From a virus: DNA of 58,058 nt. The stretch spans positions 1 to 58,058 of IMG/VR virus record IMGVR_UViG_3300009169_000026; one strand, written 5' to 3'. The position numbers and the translations under genes were made by a program. A model generated the notes under the pieces. The model saw only the letters and a program-made list of their open reading frames with translations. It was not told where the DNA came from and ran no database searches. Positions 37,701-46,372 of this stretch are shown one piece after another; position 1 is the first letter of the stretch, and each line of letters begins with the position of its first letter.

Positions 37701-38915
37701 CCTCTTGTTTGTCTGGTCGCCAAGACCCCTAGATACCAGGTATTCCTTGCCAAGTAGAGCCGTTAGGATTTTGATCCTTTCGTCTGGATTTGTAGGCAGG
37801 GAGCTGTTGAACTGGTTGAAGAAGTTTAGTTCTGTGGCGTTTACTGGGGAGGTAACAGAGCGCATGTTCGATAGGTCAAAAGTAAACCCATTCGTCAATG
37901 AGTAGGTCTTGTCTATCTTCACGGGACTGTAATCGTTTTCTCTGTCAGGATCCTTTAGGTCTAGAAGGGAGATACTGTAACCCTCAAGCACAGCCCTAAA
38001 ATCAAACAGAAGCTGTAGCAGTATCTTGGTATCAGAAAATGACTCAAACTGCTCCCTTCCATACTGCATCCTCTTTTCAAAGAATTGCTGTAGCGGAAGG
38101 AAGGTTGTGGTGTTATAGAAACTAGCTGGAATCTTCTTGATTTCTAGAGCCTGCTTGATGTTGTCGATGTTCGTAAGGATGTCCTTGAAGTACGACATCT
38201 GATCTTCGATAGCACGAACCTCTTGGGTGTAAAGGTTTCGCACTTCCCTGAATCTGTCTCCTCCAACTGGTGTGGCTGGTATGGAGCGTCCACGAATGGG
38301 CAGCAGAGTAATCTCTGGCGGGCTCGTTCTTCTGACGTTGTCGATTAGCTTGAGAAGAGTTTCCTGGCGCAGATGGCTGGCCTGGTACTGAATGTCAACG
38401 AAGTCTCCTACGTCGTTGTTCTCCCTGTTTCGTGTGCCAACCCTATAGATTGGAGCAAAATCAATGATCGACAGAATCTCTGGGCGGAATACGCTTATAC
38501 CACCGTCCATAATGGGCACAAACTGTCCGTTTGCGATTCGAGTCTGGGCAACTGATAGCATGTCAATGGGATACGTGTCCTTTATCGACAAAACGGCTGG
38601 CTTTAGAAACTTGAGGGCCGGGACGTTCTTCATTGCCTTTGCGTTGTACTTGTTGGCAGCCATAGTCCCAACGCCACCACCTACGGCCAAGCTTCTCAGG
38701 GCATTGTCACCAAGCCGTGGAAGCCCCATGTCAATCGTAGTAGAACCCCCAGTTGAAGTTGATGAGCCAAGAGTAGCAGCTCCTGGGACCGGCGTTGGTG
38801 CACTGGTAGCAGTAGAGCTATCTCTTGATGTGGGAGAGATGGGCTGTATGCTCATGCCACCATTTGCTACGGTGCTCTTACGAACCCCAACTCCAAATAT
38901 ACCGATTCTTGCCAT
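34770..38915 (-). CDS. very large virion structural protein, 1381 aa
   Basis: The N-terminal 75 residues are Ser/Thr/Pro/Gly-rich (SPTSRDSSTATSAPTPVPGA), then come long alternating helical and beta regions, for example RNLYTQEVRAIEDQMSYFKD and FLPLQQFFEKRMQYGREQFE. No domain can be named. Size and position between other tail genes suggest a baseplate or tail-rim scaffold. No transmembrane or muramidase motif is seen, so a tape measure role is not favoured. It overlaps neither neighbour. Confidence 0.6.
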   Translation of the reverse strand: MARIGIFGVGVRKSTVANGGMSIQPISPTSRDSSTATSAPTPVPGAATLGSSTSTGGSTTIDMGLPRLGDNALRSLAVGGGVGTMAANKYNAKAMKNVPALKFLKPAVLSIKDTYPIDMLSVAQTRIANGQFVPIMDGGISVFRPEILSIIDFAPIYRVGTRNRENNDVGDFVDIQYQASHLRQETLLKLIDNVRRTSPPEITLLPIRGRSIPATPVGGDRFREVRNLYTQEVRAIEDQMSYFKDILTNIDNIKQALEIKKIPASFYNTTTFLPLQQFFEKRMQYGREQFESFSDTKILLQLLFDFRAVLEGYSISLLDLKDPDRENDYSPVKIDKTYSLTNGFTFDLSNMRSVTSPVNATELNFFNQFNSSLPTNPDERIKILTALLGKEYLVSRGLGDQTNKRLLQGFGIAENGNPFDNIIGEVGNTIFEKPKGAESLASALFVDPGLPNASVLPFESKYVDSDDQKFVYVPGSAYFVDSVLSTNGNNWNTEPFVSFVNLWNTRVKDSRTVIENLLSLKNLPTITTPSLLNEAVLRSTKNSISTLTDPANINASQALIAAIFKLASTDNQLKSMLFQFCILYGMAVNSTTEQKEIFDVLARTEISDLTKLSHLSVPSGQAPDPKRGLAVIRPYLDQLAETIEKRITALTTKASIDYSRILGAIDLIQRVRPIPSSTMLGPPVGSGYNPRLVGAVGITGGEKRTDSTTMQIQRGNIASMLSRLVVSSTQNSPNFIKEFADLATKLYKASQLQGVNAHLLQDGTNRTRYNFLSTSTQLLMLFEIVASHAGKYSFANFERSNSLTATLVSIYTGGNKIISSTIDQLVGTSINFGALTPSITNPIKPSADSIRDALGIIRTSGGAGGRVVSSGGSTTSGRTGFSNSAFTQVTKELASLLQNSTSFNELLSTNPSEATSLKNIMKTITNTDLLQEIIKSTDKYAPHRASLADNKKKIAGEMLAITNFLHILSIIGTYMQNGSTKVQTVFNQTTLQAFLRTSGISNLNLLRNPSQVRTAAYILEDIKGKTSAQNYTETAGYVYNNLVVSNVVTSMEYRCLRSFLAEAPYMNTTTASPASNNRIKILSVGVPAGFSKELADRVNLGQISPNSFKDKEFDVININVYKRDARFDDLVFKPQKFLFDLSLFALEVDINRINPTPNESFSRMMLRAELTDMETLSSRKKVGLASINQNPKYDFLQNEEKSNLIRSHIGSYLLGLYTNFMTGIRISEDVFRSPAAPTRSLTPEIQQIVYSYLRDVRRANLPADQNIEQLLANESIAEDVKDVLRLFDYGSMAFNAGEVTSRVLAPKMFDRIFYLPLNVENFEIDLPKTLSTESGRNTWNQSYVQNAVTRRGDRYFLTARGRNDLMFDDFFVAIETANDKE

Positions 38916-38927
38916 ATAGTGCTACCC

Positions 38928-41375
38928 TTAAATAACTACCGTGTTTGTTTTCAACTCTGTTCCCCTGCTGTAGTCATAATAGATAGGAACTATGCTGTAA
39001 GTTAGAGCGCCTTTTTCCCCAGCATCTAAATTGTCAAGAAATTCAAAGTAGTTGGAGTTGCTTATGTTGTGAGCGCATCCAACGATCGTCTTCATTCCGA
39101 GTGTCTCGAGCATGATCACAAAATGGTCTACCTTGGCTACGTTGCCAGTGACTTTCCACTGTATCAGGTTAGACTTTTCACGCACCTGAGTTGCTTGCGC
39201 CTCAGAAAGATTTGGCAAAAGACTAGCTAGAGAAACTGTAACGTGCTGAATGTCCGCTACATCACCTAGGGCAAATTGACCGTAGGCATGATTCGCCTTT
39301 AGAGAGGCTTCTGAAACTATCGTCCCCTCTCGGAGAGTAATCGGCTGCCTCCACTTGTAAGGCCTGAGAACGTAGGACTGATTCGAGTTTATGGAAGAGC
39401 TGACAACTCTTTCGAGTTTCGGAAATAGCGTTTCTGGATTGCGGAAGTAGACCTTTACAGTATAACGATACTCGGCCCCTGGATCAAGAGGCTTGATGTT
39501 CTTTGAAATTCCGAAGCCTCGGTCGGAGAACTCCTTGGAGTCTACGATCCCAAAACTTTCAACATCTCCAGATGTAAGGTTGGTTCGAGTAACGCCATAT
39601 GCAAAGAGCCTATTCAACTTCTCCTTGTCGTTGGTTATGTCGGATTGGAACTCTGACAGCAGACCCTGTTCGGAAATGAACTTTCTCACCTGTTCCGATC
39701 CTTGGTTCAAGACATTGAACGTCACCGAAAAAGTAACATCGAGACCCGACGCCTGCTGTATGATCTGCGGCTCTGAAATAACGGCTGTTGCCACATTGCT
39801 CATCGCTGGGCTGAACTCGACAGTTATCTGATTGCTGCCTATGTTAACGTCGCCATCCTTGTAAATCAGCGCAACTCTATAGCTGTAGATATTTCCATGC
39901 TTGACGGAGGTATCGTCCACAATTACGGGAGCCCCGGATCGACCATCCATCAACATCACATCGTTGCCAATGATGCCATATCGTTTCTCGAAGATAGAGA
40001 GGTTCTTTCTTTCCAGTCGGATGGCCGTAACGTTGTTCGGCACATCCTTGATTTCTACAGAGATGCCTGCACTGGTAATTGTGCTTGCCAATGAGACAAA
40101 GTTCTGGCGCATCAACAGCTTGTTGCCTTTCAGCATATTAGTCCTGTTGAAGCTAACAACGGCGCTTGTGAAGATGCTGCTCTGTACGCTTTCATCGGAG
40201 TAGGGTACAAAGCGATAGAGTATTGAATTTATGCTGGCGGCCATGTCCTCAACTCTTTGCGTTGGAGTGTCAGCCGACATTTCGACCTTTCCTACATAAG
40301 AGTAGGCTGCGTCTGTATCGTTACGCCCTGGATTAACGTCCTTTCGGTATATGTTTATCCCGGTTGCGTTCTTGTCCATCTGCTTTACTTCAAAAGCAAC
40401 TCGCCCTGGGCGATTGACAGGCATCGGCTGTACGGATGGTGCTAGAATTGGCATCTTGAGAAGCTGGAAGTTTCGATTGTGATTTACCAGGTTGGAAGAA
40501 ATCTGAATTGGAAATCCCTTGGAGTTTACCAGTTCGTAGGTGACGTAAAATTCGCCATCCGGGAGCGAACCCATTGGTATGTCTACCACCTCTCTTACCT
40601 CAATGAACCCGTCCTCTCGTTCTTCAAAGACGGTCATGAAGTCAGACTTCTTTAGTTCGGCCTGTGAGGTGCTCGTGCTTGTGTTCAGCAGAGATGAAAC
40701 TATCTTACCGTCCGAGCTGGCTCTGTCGCTTTTCTGCGACCGACTGTTTTTTGAGGAGGTGCCATCGTAAGCCTGCCTTGCTGTCCGTATTGTGTTTGTT
40801 TTCTCATTGACGGCACTGGCAGGATCTCTTCTATCAATATAGAGCATGTTTAGTGAGGTAGACTTAGAAGTTTGTTCCGTTCCAGCCTGTTCATCACCAA
40901 CACGATTAAGGTTCGCCTCCAGAATGGGCATGTTGACGTTCTTGTCATCTAGCTCACTAACCGGTTTTGAAACCAAGGTCTTGGTGGTTCTTACCCTAAC
41001 CGTGTCTGCATACTTTGCTCTGCTGAGTTCCCCCGTCATTCCATTGGAAATCCTGGCGCTCATATCTGAAACGTACGTCAGAAGGATATCGGCAGTGGAG
41101 GAGCGGACAATGTCCTTTTGCATCGGTCTTTGACGAAGAATGCCGTCAATAATATCAAAGCCGCCTGCGTTTCCAAAAATCGGCTGAACCTTCTTGATGT
41201 ATGGGCCTTTGGAGATATGCAGCTTCACAAGAAAGGCATTCTCTGCGACAGCCTTGGTTGGATTTGCAAGATATCTGATGTAGTACCGAAACTTACTGTC
41301 GGCCACGGCCTCAAGGGTAGCGAAGTTCTTCGGAATGCTGATAATGTCAGTCTGCTTCTTGATGAATGTCTTCAT
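38928..41375 (-). CDS. virion structural protein with fibronectin-III-like repeats, 815 aa
   Basis: Beta-rich throughout. Segments such as PVNRPGRVAFEVKQMDKNAT GINIYRKD, NVTAIRLERKNLSIFEKRYG and ISYRVALIYKDGDVNIGSNQ-like strands repeat the 'x.v.l....i.....~r...~Y.v..i..dG' layout of fibronectin-III or Ig-like domains, at least three times. The C-terminus SIVPIYYDYSRGTELKTNTV is also of that type. It is an extended fibre-like or baseplate-decorating protein by analogy. Confidence 0.6.
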   Translation of the reverse strand: MKTFIKKQTDIISIPKNFATLEAVADSKFRYYIRYLANPTKAVAENAFLVKLHISKGPYIKKVQPIFGNAGGFDIIDGILRQRPMQKDIVRSSTADILLTYVSDMSARISNGMTGELSRAKYADTVRVRTTKTLVSKPVSELDDKNVNMPILEANLNRVGDEQAGTEQTSKSTSLNMLYIDRRDPASAVNEKTNTIRTARQAYDGTSSKNSRSQKSDRASSDGKIVSSLLNTSTSTSQAELKKSDFMTVFEEREDGFIEVREVVDIPMGSLPDGEFYVTYELVNSKGFPIQISSNLVNHNRNFQLLKMPILAPSVQPMPVNRPGRVAFEVKQMDKNATGINIYRKDVNPGRNDTDAAYSYVGKVEMSADTPTQRVEDMAASINSILYRFVPYSDESVQSSIFTSAVVSFNRTNMLKGNKLLMRQNFVSLASTITSAGISVEIKDVPNNVTAIRLERKNLSIFEKRYGIIGNDVMLMDGRSGAPVIVDDTSVKHGNIYSYRVALIYKDGDVNIGSNQITVEFSPAMSNVATAVISEPQIIQQASGLDVTFSVTFNVLNQGSEQVRKFISEQGLLSEFQSDITNDKEKLNRLFAYGVTRTNLTSGDVESFGIVDSKEFSDRGFGISKNIKPLDPGAEYRYTVKVYFRNPETLFPKLERVVSSSINSNQSYVLRPYKWRQPITLREGTIVSEASLKANHAYGQFALGDVADIQHVTVSLASLLPNLSEAQATQVREKSNLIQWKVTGNVAKVDHFVIMLETLGMKTIVGCAHNISNSNYFEFLDNLDAGEKGALTYSIVPIYYDYSRGTELKTNTVVI

Positions 41376-41378
41376 TTG

Positions 41379-42335
41379 TTAACTCTCAAATATCAGCGTA
41401 AACATGTTGACGTAGGTCGTGCTGCCCATACCATCAAGAAACACTTTCCCAACGTAGAAAACATGACGAATGATCCCGTCTGCGTCTGGTGGAAACTTAC
41501 CAAAGTCGATAACATCAAGCTTTGTCATCTCATTGCCAGAGGACTCAAAGAACTGACCGAGCAAGTTATTGGCCTTGGAGGTTTCCGTAAAACGAACCTT
41601 CTCCTCAAAACCACCAAGCGCACTAGCTGCCAATTCTTGCTGAATGTCAGCATATGAAAGAATCTGCTTCTGGTTTAGGTTCACATAAAGTCCGAGCGGA
41701 GCGCCTCCGGTCTCACCCGTTCTGGGTTTGTTGACAGGCGGCAAGAACTTGAAGTTCGGAATGTGAGAAAGACGCTTATCATAGAATACGCTCTCAACGT
41801 GGTCGATGCTGATTTCTTTGATGTCGTCTGGCCCAATTGGCTTTTCATCGGTTATTGCAAAGGTTGTGTCTGTTGGGCCTATAATGAACTGATCGTATCT
41901 TTCGTCGATTGGGTCGGGACTTGAGAGAATGTACAGCTTCTTGAAGTTATCGACGGTGGTGCTAAGGAGCTTGTCGGAAAGAGATGCAAATTGTGAGCCC
42001 GTCACCGATACACGCTCATCTCTATTTGAGCCAGAAAAAATTTGACCAGCAGCTACCTGCATAACCGTAGAGCCGCTAACAAAATTGCCAAGAAGCCTGC
42101 CGCCATCATCTGCCTCAAAAACAACCATATCCTGAGGAAGGTTGCCTGCTTCAAAGCATAGGCGAGAAGTTGTATCCAGCCCACCAGATACAATGGTATC
42201 AAGCAGGTAAATTGCCCCCATGTCACTGAAAGAGACGTACTCGGCCCTCAGCTTACCTGTGGAGATTTGTGCTCGACCTTGTTGTGTAATGATTGTGTCA
42301 AGTACACGATCCTTACCAGATATGATGCCTGCCAT
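41379..42335 (-). CDS. virion structural protein, 318 aa
   Basis: N-terminus MAGIISGKDRVLDTIITQQG with GKLRAEYVSFSDMGAIYLLD resembles the N-terminus of the protein at 32163. The C-terminus IRHVFYVGKVFLDGMGSTTY...FTLIFES is a closing beta module. I recall this type in tail regions of large myoviruses. The stop is 3 nt before the ATG of the next gene, so the two are coupled. Confidence 0.65.
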   Translation of the reverse strand: MAGIISGKDRVLDTIITQQGRAQISTGKLRAEYVSFSDMGAIYLLDTIVSGGLDTTSRLCFEAGNLPQDMVVFEADDGGRLLGNFVSGSTVMQVAAGQIFSGSNRDERVSVTGSQFASLSDKLLSTTVDNFKKLYILSSPDPIDERYDQFIIGPTDTTFAITDEKPIGPDDIKEISIDHVESVFYDKRLSHIPNFKFLPPVNKPRTGETGGAPLGLYVNLNQKQILSYADIQQELAASALGGFEEKVRFTETSKANNLLGQFFESSGNEMTKLDVIDFGKFPPDADGIIRHVFYVGKVFLDGMGSTTYVNMFTLIFES

Positions 42336-42390
42336 GCGTTACCTTCTGCGAATATGCGTGTATGTCTAAATAGACAGAAGCAGAAATGTA

Positions 42391-43629
42391 CTATTCTGGC
42401 AAAAATTCCGAAGCCGCCCCCGCCCCTCCATCATCAGAGAATGGTTGGCCAGACCTATACTCATAGTCCCAAGCACCGCTATCTCTTGGGTTGTAGCTTG
42501 GATTGGTTGCCGTTAGGTAGTCGATTGTCTGGGCGTGGAAGGCACTTCCGGACACGGCCCTAACCTCAACCGGGGAAGTAACTGTCTTGCCCGTGGTCTG
42601 GTCGAAGAACTTGGTAAACGGCCGCTGTTCCAACATATCACGCATGTGCCCAAAACGATTTAGCCTAAAAACAGCCTTAGAGGTTACTGGGCTGCCGTTG
42701 TAAACACCATATTTCCACCCTTTAAGAATTGGTGCAATTAGAAACCCATAGCTAGAGGCAAGTATGTGAAAATGTCCAGTTGTAACAAGGCCATGATGAC
42801 CATGGCCAATTCCAAAATAACACCTGTTGAGTTGAGCAATACTAGGCCGCCAGCATTCGTCCCTCACCATTATTCCTTGTCCATTCTGTGGGAAGGAATC
42901 CTCGTTCCAGGTGGCAGTTCCAGAAACAAAAGCACCGTCAAACAGTTCTGTAGCTATTGCACCGTTAAGCCCAGGCCACATCTGAATGTTTGATATTTGG
43001 CTTACATTCCTGAATGTGTATTTGGCATCCCCTGTATAAGTGATGAATGGACCATAAATAGAAGTTGAAACTGTCGTTGTTATCGGCGAAAGCGTATTGT
43101 AGGACTGCTGTAGGGATCTAGGAAGATTCCTATAACTACTCTCAAATGGAAATGCGTAGAGCCAGCGGCCATCTGTAAAAATTGTGCCATCAGCAGTTGT
43201 CGCCTGCGTTCCGCTTGCAGCAATATGAATAACCGCAGCACCAGAGGCAGGGACATCCGGGATGTTGAAGTTTGTGCTACCAGAAATAGCTGGCGAAACT
43301 CCAACAGGACTAGCTCCGTTGACAATCGTATACAGAAGTGGGTTAATCATCAAGCTGTCATAGAACAGCTCCCCATCAGATTGCATAGAGAGGATGTTTG
43401 GGTTTCGCCCAAGATAGGAGCCGCTCTTCAAATATAGGGCGGTAGATTGCTGATATATGATTTCCTGTGCATAAAAGGAGCTTGAAACAAGCCCCGTTAT
43501 TTCATCAGCAATTACAGTTCTGTTATAGGCAGATGCAGACGAAAAATAACTTCCGTACATCACCCTGGAATTGTATGATCCAGAGTATGTGGAAAGGTGT
43601 TCTGTCTCAAAAATGTCATACGTTGGCAT
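42391..43629 (-). CDS. virion structural protein, 412 aa
   Basis: Begins MPTYDIFETEHLSTYSGSYN and is rich in Ser/Tyr/Gly. The C-terminal ~130 residues KGWKYGVYNGSPVTSKAVFR, then RFGHMRDMLEQRPFTKFFD and SPVEVRAVSG, look like a conserved phage module ('YGVxNxxPxxxKAVFRxxRFGxxRDMLEQR'). GHGHHGLVTTGHFH may bind metal. It ends with TAG, followed by the palindrome TGTCTAAATAGACA (42363-42376). Probably a tail-associated protein. Confidence 0.6.
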   Translation of the reverse strand: MPTYDIFETEHLSTYSGSYNSRVMYGSYFSSASAYNRTVIADEITGLVSSSFYAQEIIYQQSTALYLKSGSYLGRNPNILSMQSDGELFYDSLMINPLLYTIVNGASPVGVSPAISGSTNFNIPDVPASGAAVIHIAASGTQATTADGTIFTDGRWLYAFPFESSYRNLPRSLQQSYNTLSPITTTVSTSIYGPFITYTGDAKYTFRNVSQISNIQMWPGLNGAIATELFDGAFVSGTATWNEDSFPQNGQGIMVRDECWRPSIAQLNRCYFGIGHGHHGLVTTGHFHILASSYGFLIAPILKGWKYGVYNGSPVTSKAVFRLNRFGHMRDMLEQRPFTKFFDQTTGKTVTSPVEVRAVSGSAFHAQTIDYLTATNPSYNPRDSGAWDYEYRSGQPFSDDGGAGAASEFLPE

Positions 43630-43631
43630 GG

Positions 43632-45452
43632 TTATTCCCCGATCACTTCATGAACCGAATTGGAGGAAAGAAGCTGGTTGGTTGTCTCGTTGACTTCATG
43701 ACCTTCGCTGACATAGCAGCCGTACAGTGTCAGTTTGCACGGCCCCTGCCAGAACGCCATAACGGTTTCAAACTCATTTGCAGCTATGCCCTGTACTGGA
43801 TTTGTAGAAATCGGTAGTTGCCAACCAAGAACCAACTTGTCTGTAGGCAAAAGAATATACGGGTTGACCTTGTACTTTCCTCTGGCGTGAAACATGGAAA
43901 ATTGTAGAGGAGGGGATTGGCTGCCAACCACTGCCTGCTGACCCAGATTTTTACCTCTGGTATAATCACTTAGGAGTCCCCTGGTTGAGGGGCGAAGAAG
44001 GCCCAACCCTGTTCTGTATCCATCGTTTCCAAGAAGCACCTCATCGAAATCGCCCGGTCCATCATAGCGAATTAAGGTCTTGGAAAAGGCCCCTGATACA
44101 GACGCCTCGTACCTGTTTCTCTCGGAAATGTATCCGGCCAGCGGCGAGCACATACTCATAGAAAGGGTTACTCTACCCGTCCAGTTTATTCCAGCATCCC
44201 CTGCCACCGAGCTCGTTATTACAATGTCATTTTCCATTATTGGAAGCTCTAGTCGTGCAGAAGATGATGTTGTGCTCTTGGTATCATAGACAAGCTGGTC
44301 AAAGGCTCCACTGGCAAAAGAGTATATCTGCGAAAAGCCAAGTATGTCCCTGGTGGTCGTGACAAGGGTTGCCTCTGTACTGTTGGCGTTAAGTCTCCGC
44401 CAGCTTGGAACGGATGCTGTTAGAAAGGCAAAATTCCACGCCCCTATGTTTCCTATGTATTTTATCAAATTTAGACTGGCATTACTGCGCTGATTCAGAA
44501 GAAAGCATGTATTGATGGAAGCCGAAATAGTGTTCTTGTACATGCCATCATACAGGGACAAGGTCAGAACTCCAACCTCTGATGAGCCAGTTATCTCAAT
44601 GGTGGCCTTTTCCAAAAGGAAGGGCTGTGTTATGTATCTATCCATCGAGAGCGTCTGCGAACTGGTTGCGTGAAACTTTGGATGATATGGGAAACCAAAG
44701 TCACTGGTCATAAAGCCAGCAGATCTGATATCGACGAAACTTGTGCCTTTTGGAAAGAAGGTGTTTATGAAGCCAATCTGCATGTGCTCAATAGTGTCAG
44801 CCTGATCGGACAGCGAGTTGTACTCATAGCCTAGACCTATGCCCTCCCAGGTTCCCGACTCGAAATTGTAATACAGCATTGGAAAAGAGGTCCCAAAGGC
44901 CTCATTTCCTGCTGTGTTGGCATTGTACGTATAGACACCGGTATCGTTAATGACTCCAATGTCTACCTCTATCTTCTGCTTGCTCCACAGAGGAGTCGAG
45001 AAGCCTTCACCAACCTGAAGTACGGCACTGCCTGTCGTGTAGAATGTGTTGTTGGAGAGGGATGTGGCATCTGCGGCATCCTGCTCACTATCCCTAAATG
45101 GCTTGAGGGCAACGCCCGACAGGAACTGAACATACTGTAGGCCATCCACAATTCCAGAGTTGGTACGCCCCGGAACAATAATGGCCGATGCGGCAGTGGA
45201 GTTGGTGTCTGAGGCTTCTGTGGTGGAAAGCCATGCACTTCCTGATGGAAGGCCTAGGGATGGATGAAAATTATCAACCTCGGAGAAGACGATGACATTC
45301 TGGTCGTCAAACTTAATTGGTTGATTCCCTTGACGCTCATCAGTTGAGAATCGGACAGTCGTTGGGTAGGAGTTTGCTTGAGCATCCTTGTCTCTAAGCT
45401 GAACTCTTCCCGGTAGCGTCCTGACTCTCGTACCCTTTTCTTGTCTTGCCAT
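43632..45452 (-). CDS. virion structural protein, 606 aa
   Basis: ATG at 45452 chosen; a TTG 48 nt upstream overlaps the previous gene. Sequence MARQEKGTRVRTLPGRVQLR, then many beta strands with Ser/Gly/Thr turns and no coiled coil. The TGA/ATG spacing to the next gene is 2 nt. It carries the same Ser-Gly-rich style as the 45482, 46373 and 49774 products, which probably sit together in the particle. No domain is recognised. Confidence 0.6.
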   Translation of the reverse strand: MARQEKGTRVRTLPGRVQLRDKDAQANSYPTTVRFSTDERQGNQPIKFDDQNVIVFSEVDNFHPSLGLPSGSAWLSTTEASDTNSTAASAIIVPGRTNSGIVDGLQYVQFLSGVALKPFRDSEQDAADATSLSNNTFYTTGSAVLQVGEGFSTPLWSKQKIEVDIGVINDTGVYTYNANTAGNEAFGTSFPMLYYNFESGTWEGIGLGYEYNSLSDQADTIEHMQIGFINTFFPKGTSFVDIRSAGFMTSDFGFPYHPKFHATSSQTLSMDRYITQPFLLEKATIEITGSSEVGVLTLSLYDGMYKNTISASINTCFLLNQRSNASLNLIKYIGNIGAWNFAFLTASVPSWRRLNANSTEATLVTTTRDILGFSQIYSFASGAFDQLVYDTKSTTSSSARLELPIMENDIVITSSVAGDAGINWTGRVTLSMSMCSPLAGYISERNRYEASVSGAFSKTLIRYDGPGDFDEVLLGNDGYRTGLGLLRPSTRGLLSDYTRGKNLGQQAVVGSQSPPLQFSMFHARGKYKVNPYILLPTDKLVLGWQLPISTNPVQGIAANEFETVMAFWQGPCKLTLYGCYVSEGHEVNETTNQLLSSNSVHEVIGE

Positions 45453-45481
45453 CTCTGTGTGTCGCCTATTCTTGTTGTCTT

Positions 45482-46366
45482 TTAGGAACCACGAACCCAA
45501 CCACCAAAGGCTATTGAGTCTGTTCCATACCTTCCCATGTCTGGGCCATATAGTGTAGAACCCGCTGCGGCAGATTTCTGAGAATAGGTTCCTCTGATGT
45601 CTTCATCAAGTTCTATACGCAAAGCTTTCAGGGCCGCCGTAAAGGTTGCATCCGGTGATTCGACCTGCGTCACTATTTGTTCGTCGCAGGTATCGTTGAA
45701 AGGCTCACCAAGCCTGTCCACGTAGGATACAAATCCTTCCAGGATAATCTGGTCATCCAAGCTACCATTTCCGTGATATTCCTGGCCCTCGTCGAGGAAA
45801 ACTCGAGGTGTCAGGGGAGGGGAGTAGTCGATGAACTGTAGAACCCTGTTTGTAGCTCCTACGGGGCTGTCAAAGGCGTTTCCATCCTCTAGGGCACCCT
45901 TGGGTGCTCTGGCAGGTCTAGCGCCCTCCTGAGGGCTTTTACGGAATGGGATCGTGAATGGTTCAACGATGGCCTCTTCCTCGCTTTGAGGCCCGTCATT
46001 GAGATATATCGGCATTGGATATGTCTCTGGACTGGTGACGTAGGCTAGATTATCAAACTTAATCACCTGATCGTCAAATATCTTGGTATTCTCGTACTCC
46101 GTCCAGGAGCGTGCCTGCCCATAGGTTCCAATCTTGGCATTGTGCTTTAGGTTGCCGGACCAAAGCTTTGGCTGCATTCCAAGGTATAGCTGGTGAGAGG
46201 TATTGATTTCAACACCCTGCCTGTAGGGATCAATGAGCGTTGTAGCATATCCAGAACCAGATTGCTGAGAAACTGCAACGGTAATAGAAAGCTTGTCTTC
46301 GCCACCATCATCAAATGGAGCGTAGTCAAACCCCGACAATCCTTCGTATTCGTTATAGCTTGCCAT
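45482..46366 (-). CDS. virion structural protein, 294 aa
   Basis: Begins MASYNEYEGLSGFDYAPFDD, acidic, mostly beta, with a proline/arginine stretch EGARPARAPKGALEDG in the middle. Residues IPFRKSPQEG are encoded by the 16-nt sequence that is complementary to the 3' arm of the hairpin RNA at 6434-6526. No known domain. It is located between two long Ser-rich tail proteins. Confidence 0.6.
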   Translation of the reverse strand: MASYNEYEGLSGFDYAPFDDGGEDKLSITVAVSQQSGSGYATTLIDPYRQGVEINTSHQLYLGMQPKLWSGNLKHNAKIGTYGQARSWTEYENTKIFDDQVIKFDNLAYVTSPETYPMPIYLNDGPQSEEEAIVEPFTIPFRKSPQEGARPARAPKGALEDGNAFDSPVGATNRVLQFIDYSPPLTPRVFLDEGQEYHGNGSLDDQIILEGFVSYVDRLGEPFNDTCDEQIVTQVESPDATFTAALKALRIELDEDIRGTYSQKSAAAGSTLYGPDMGRYGTDSIAFGGWVRGS

Positions 46367-46372
46367 GTTGTT

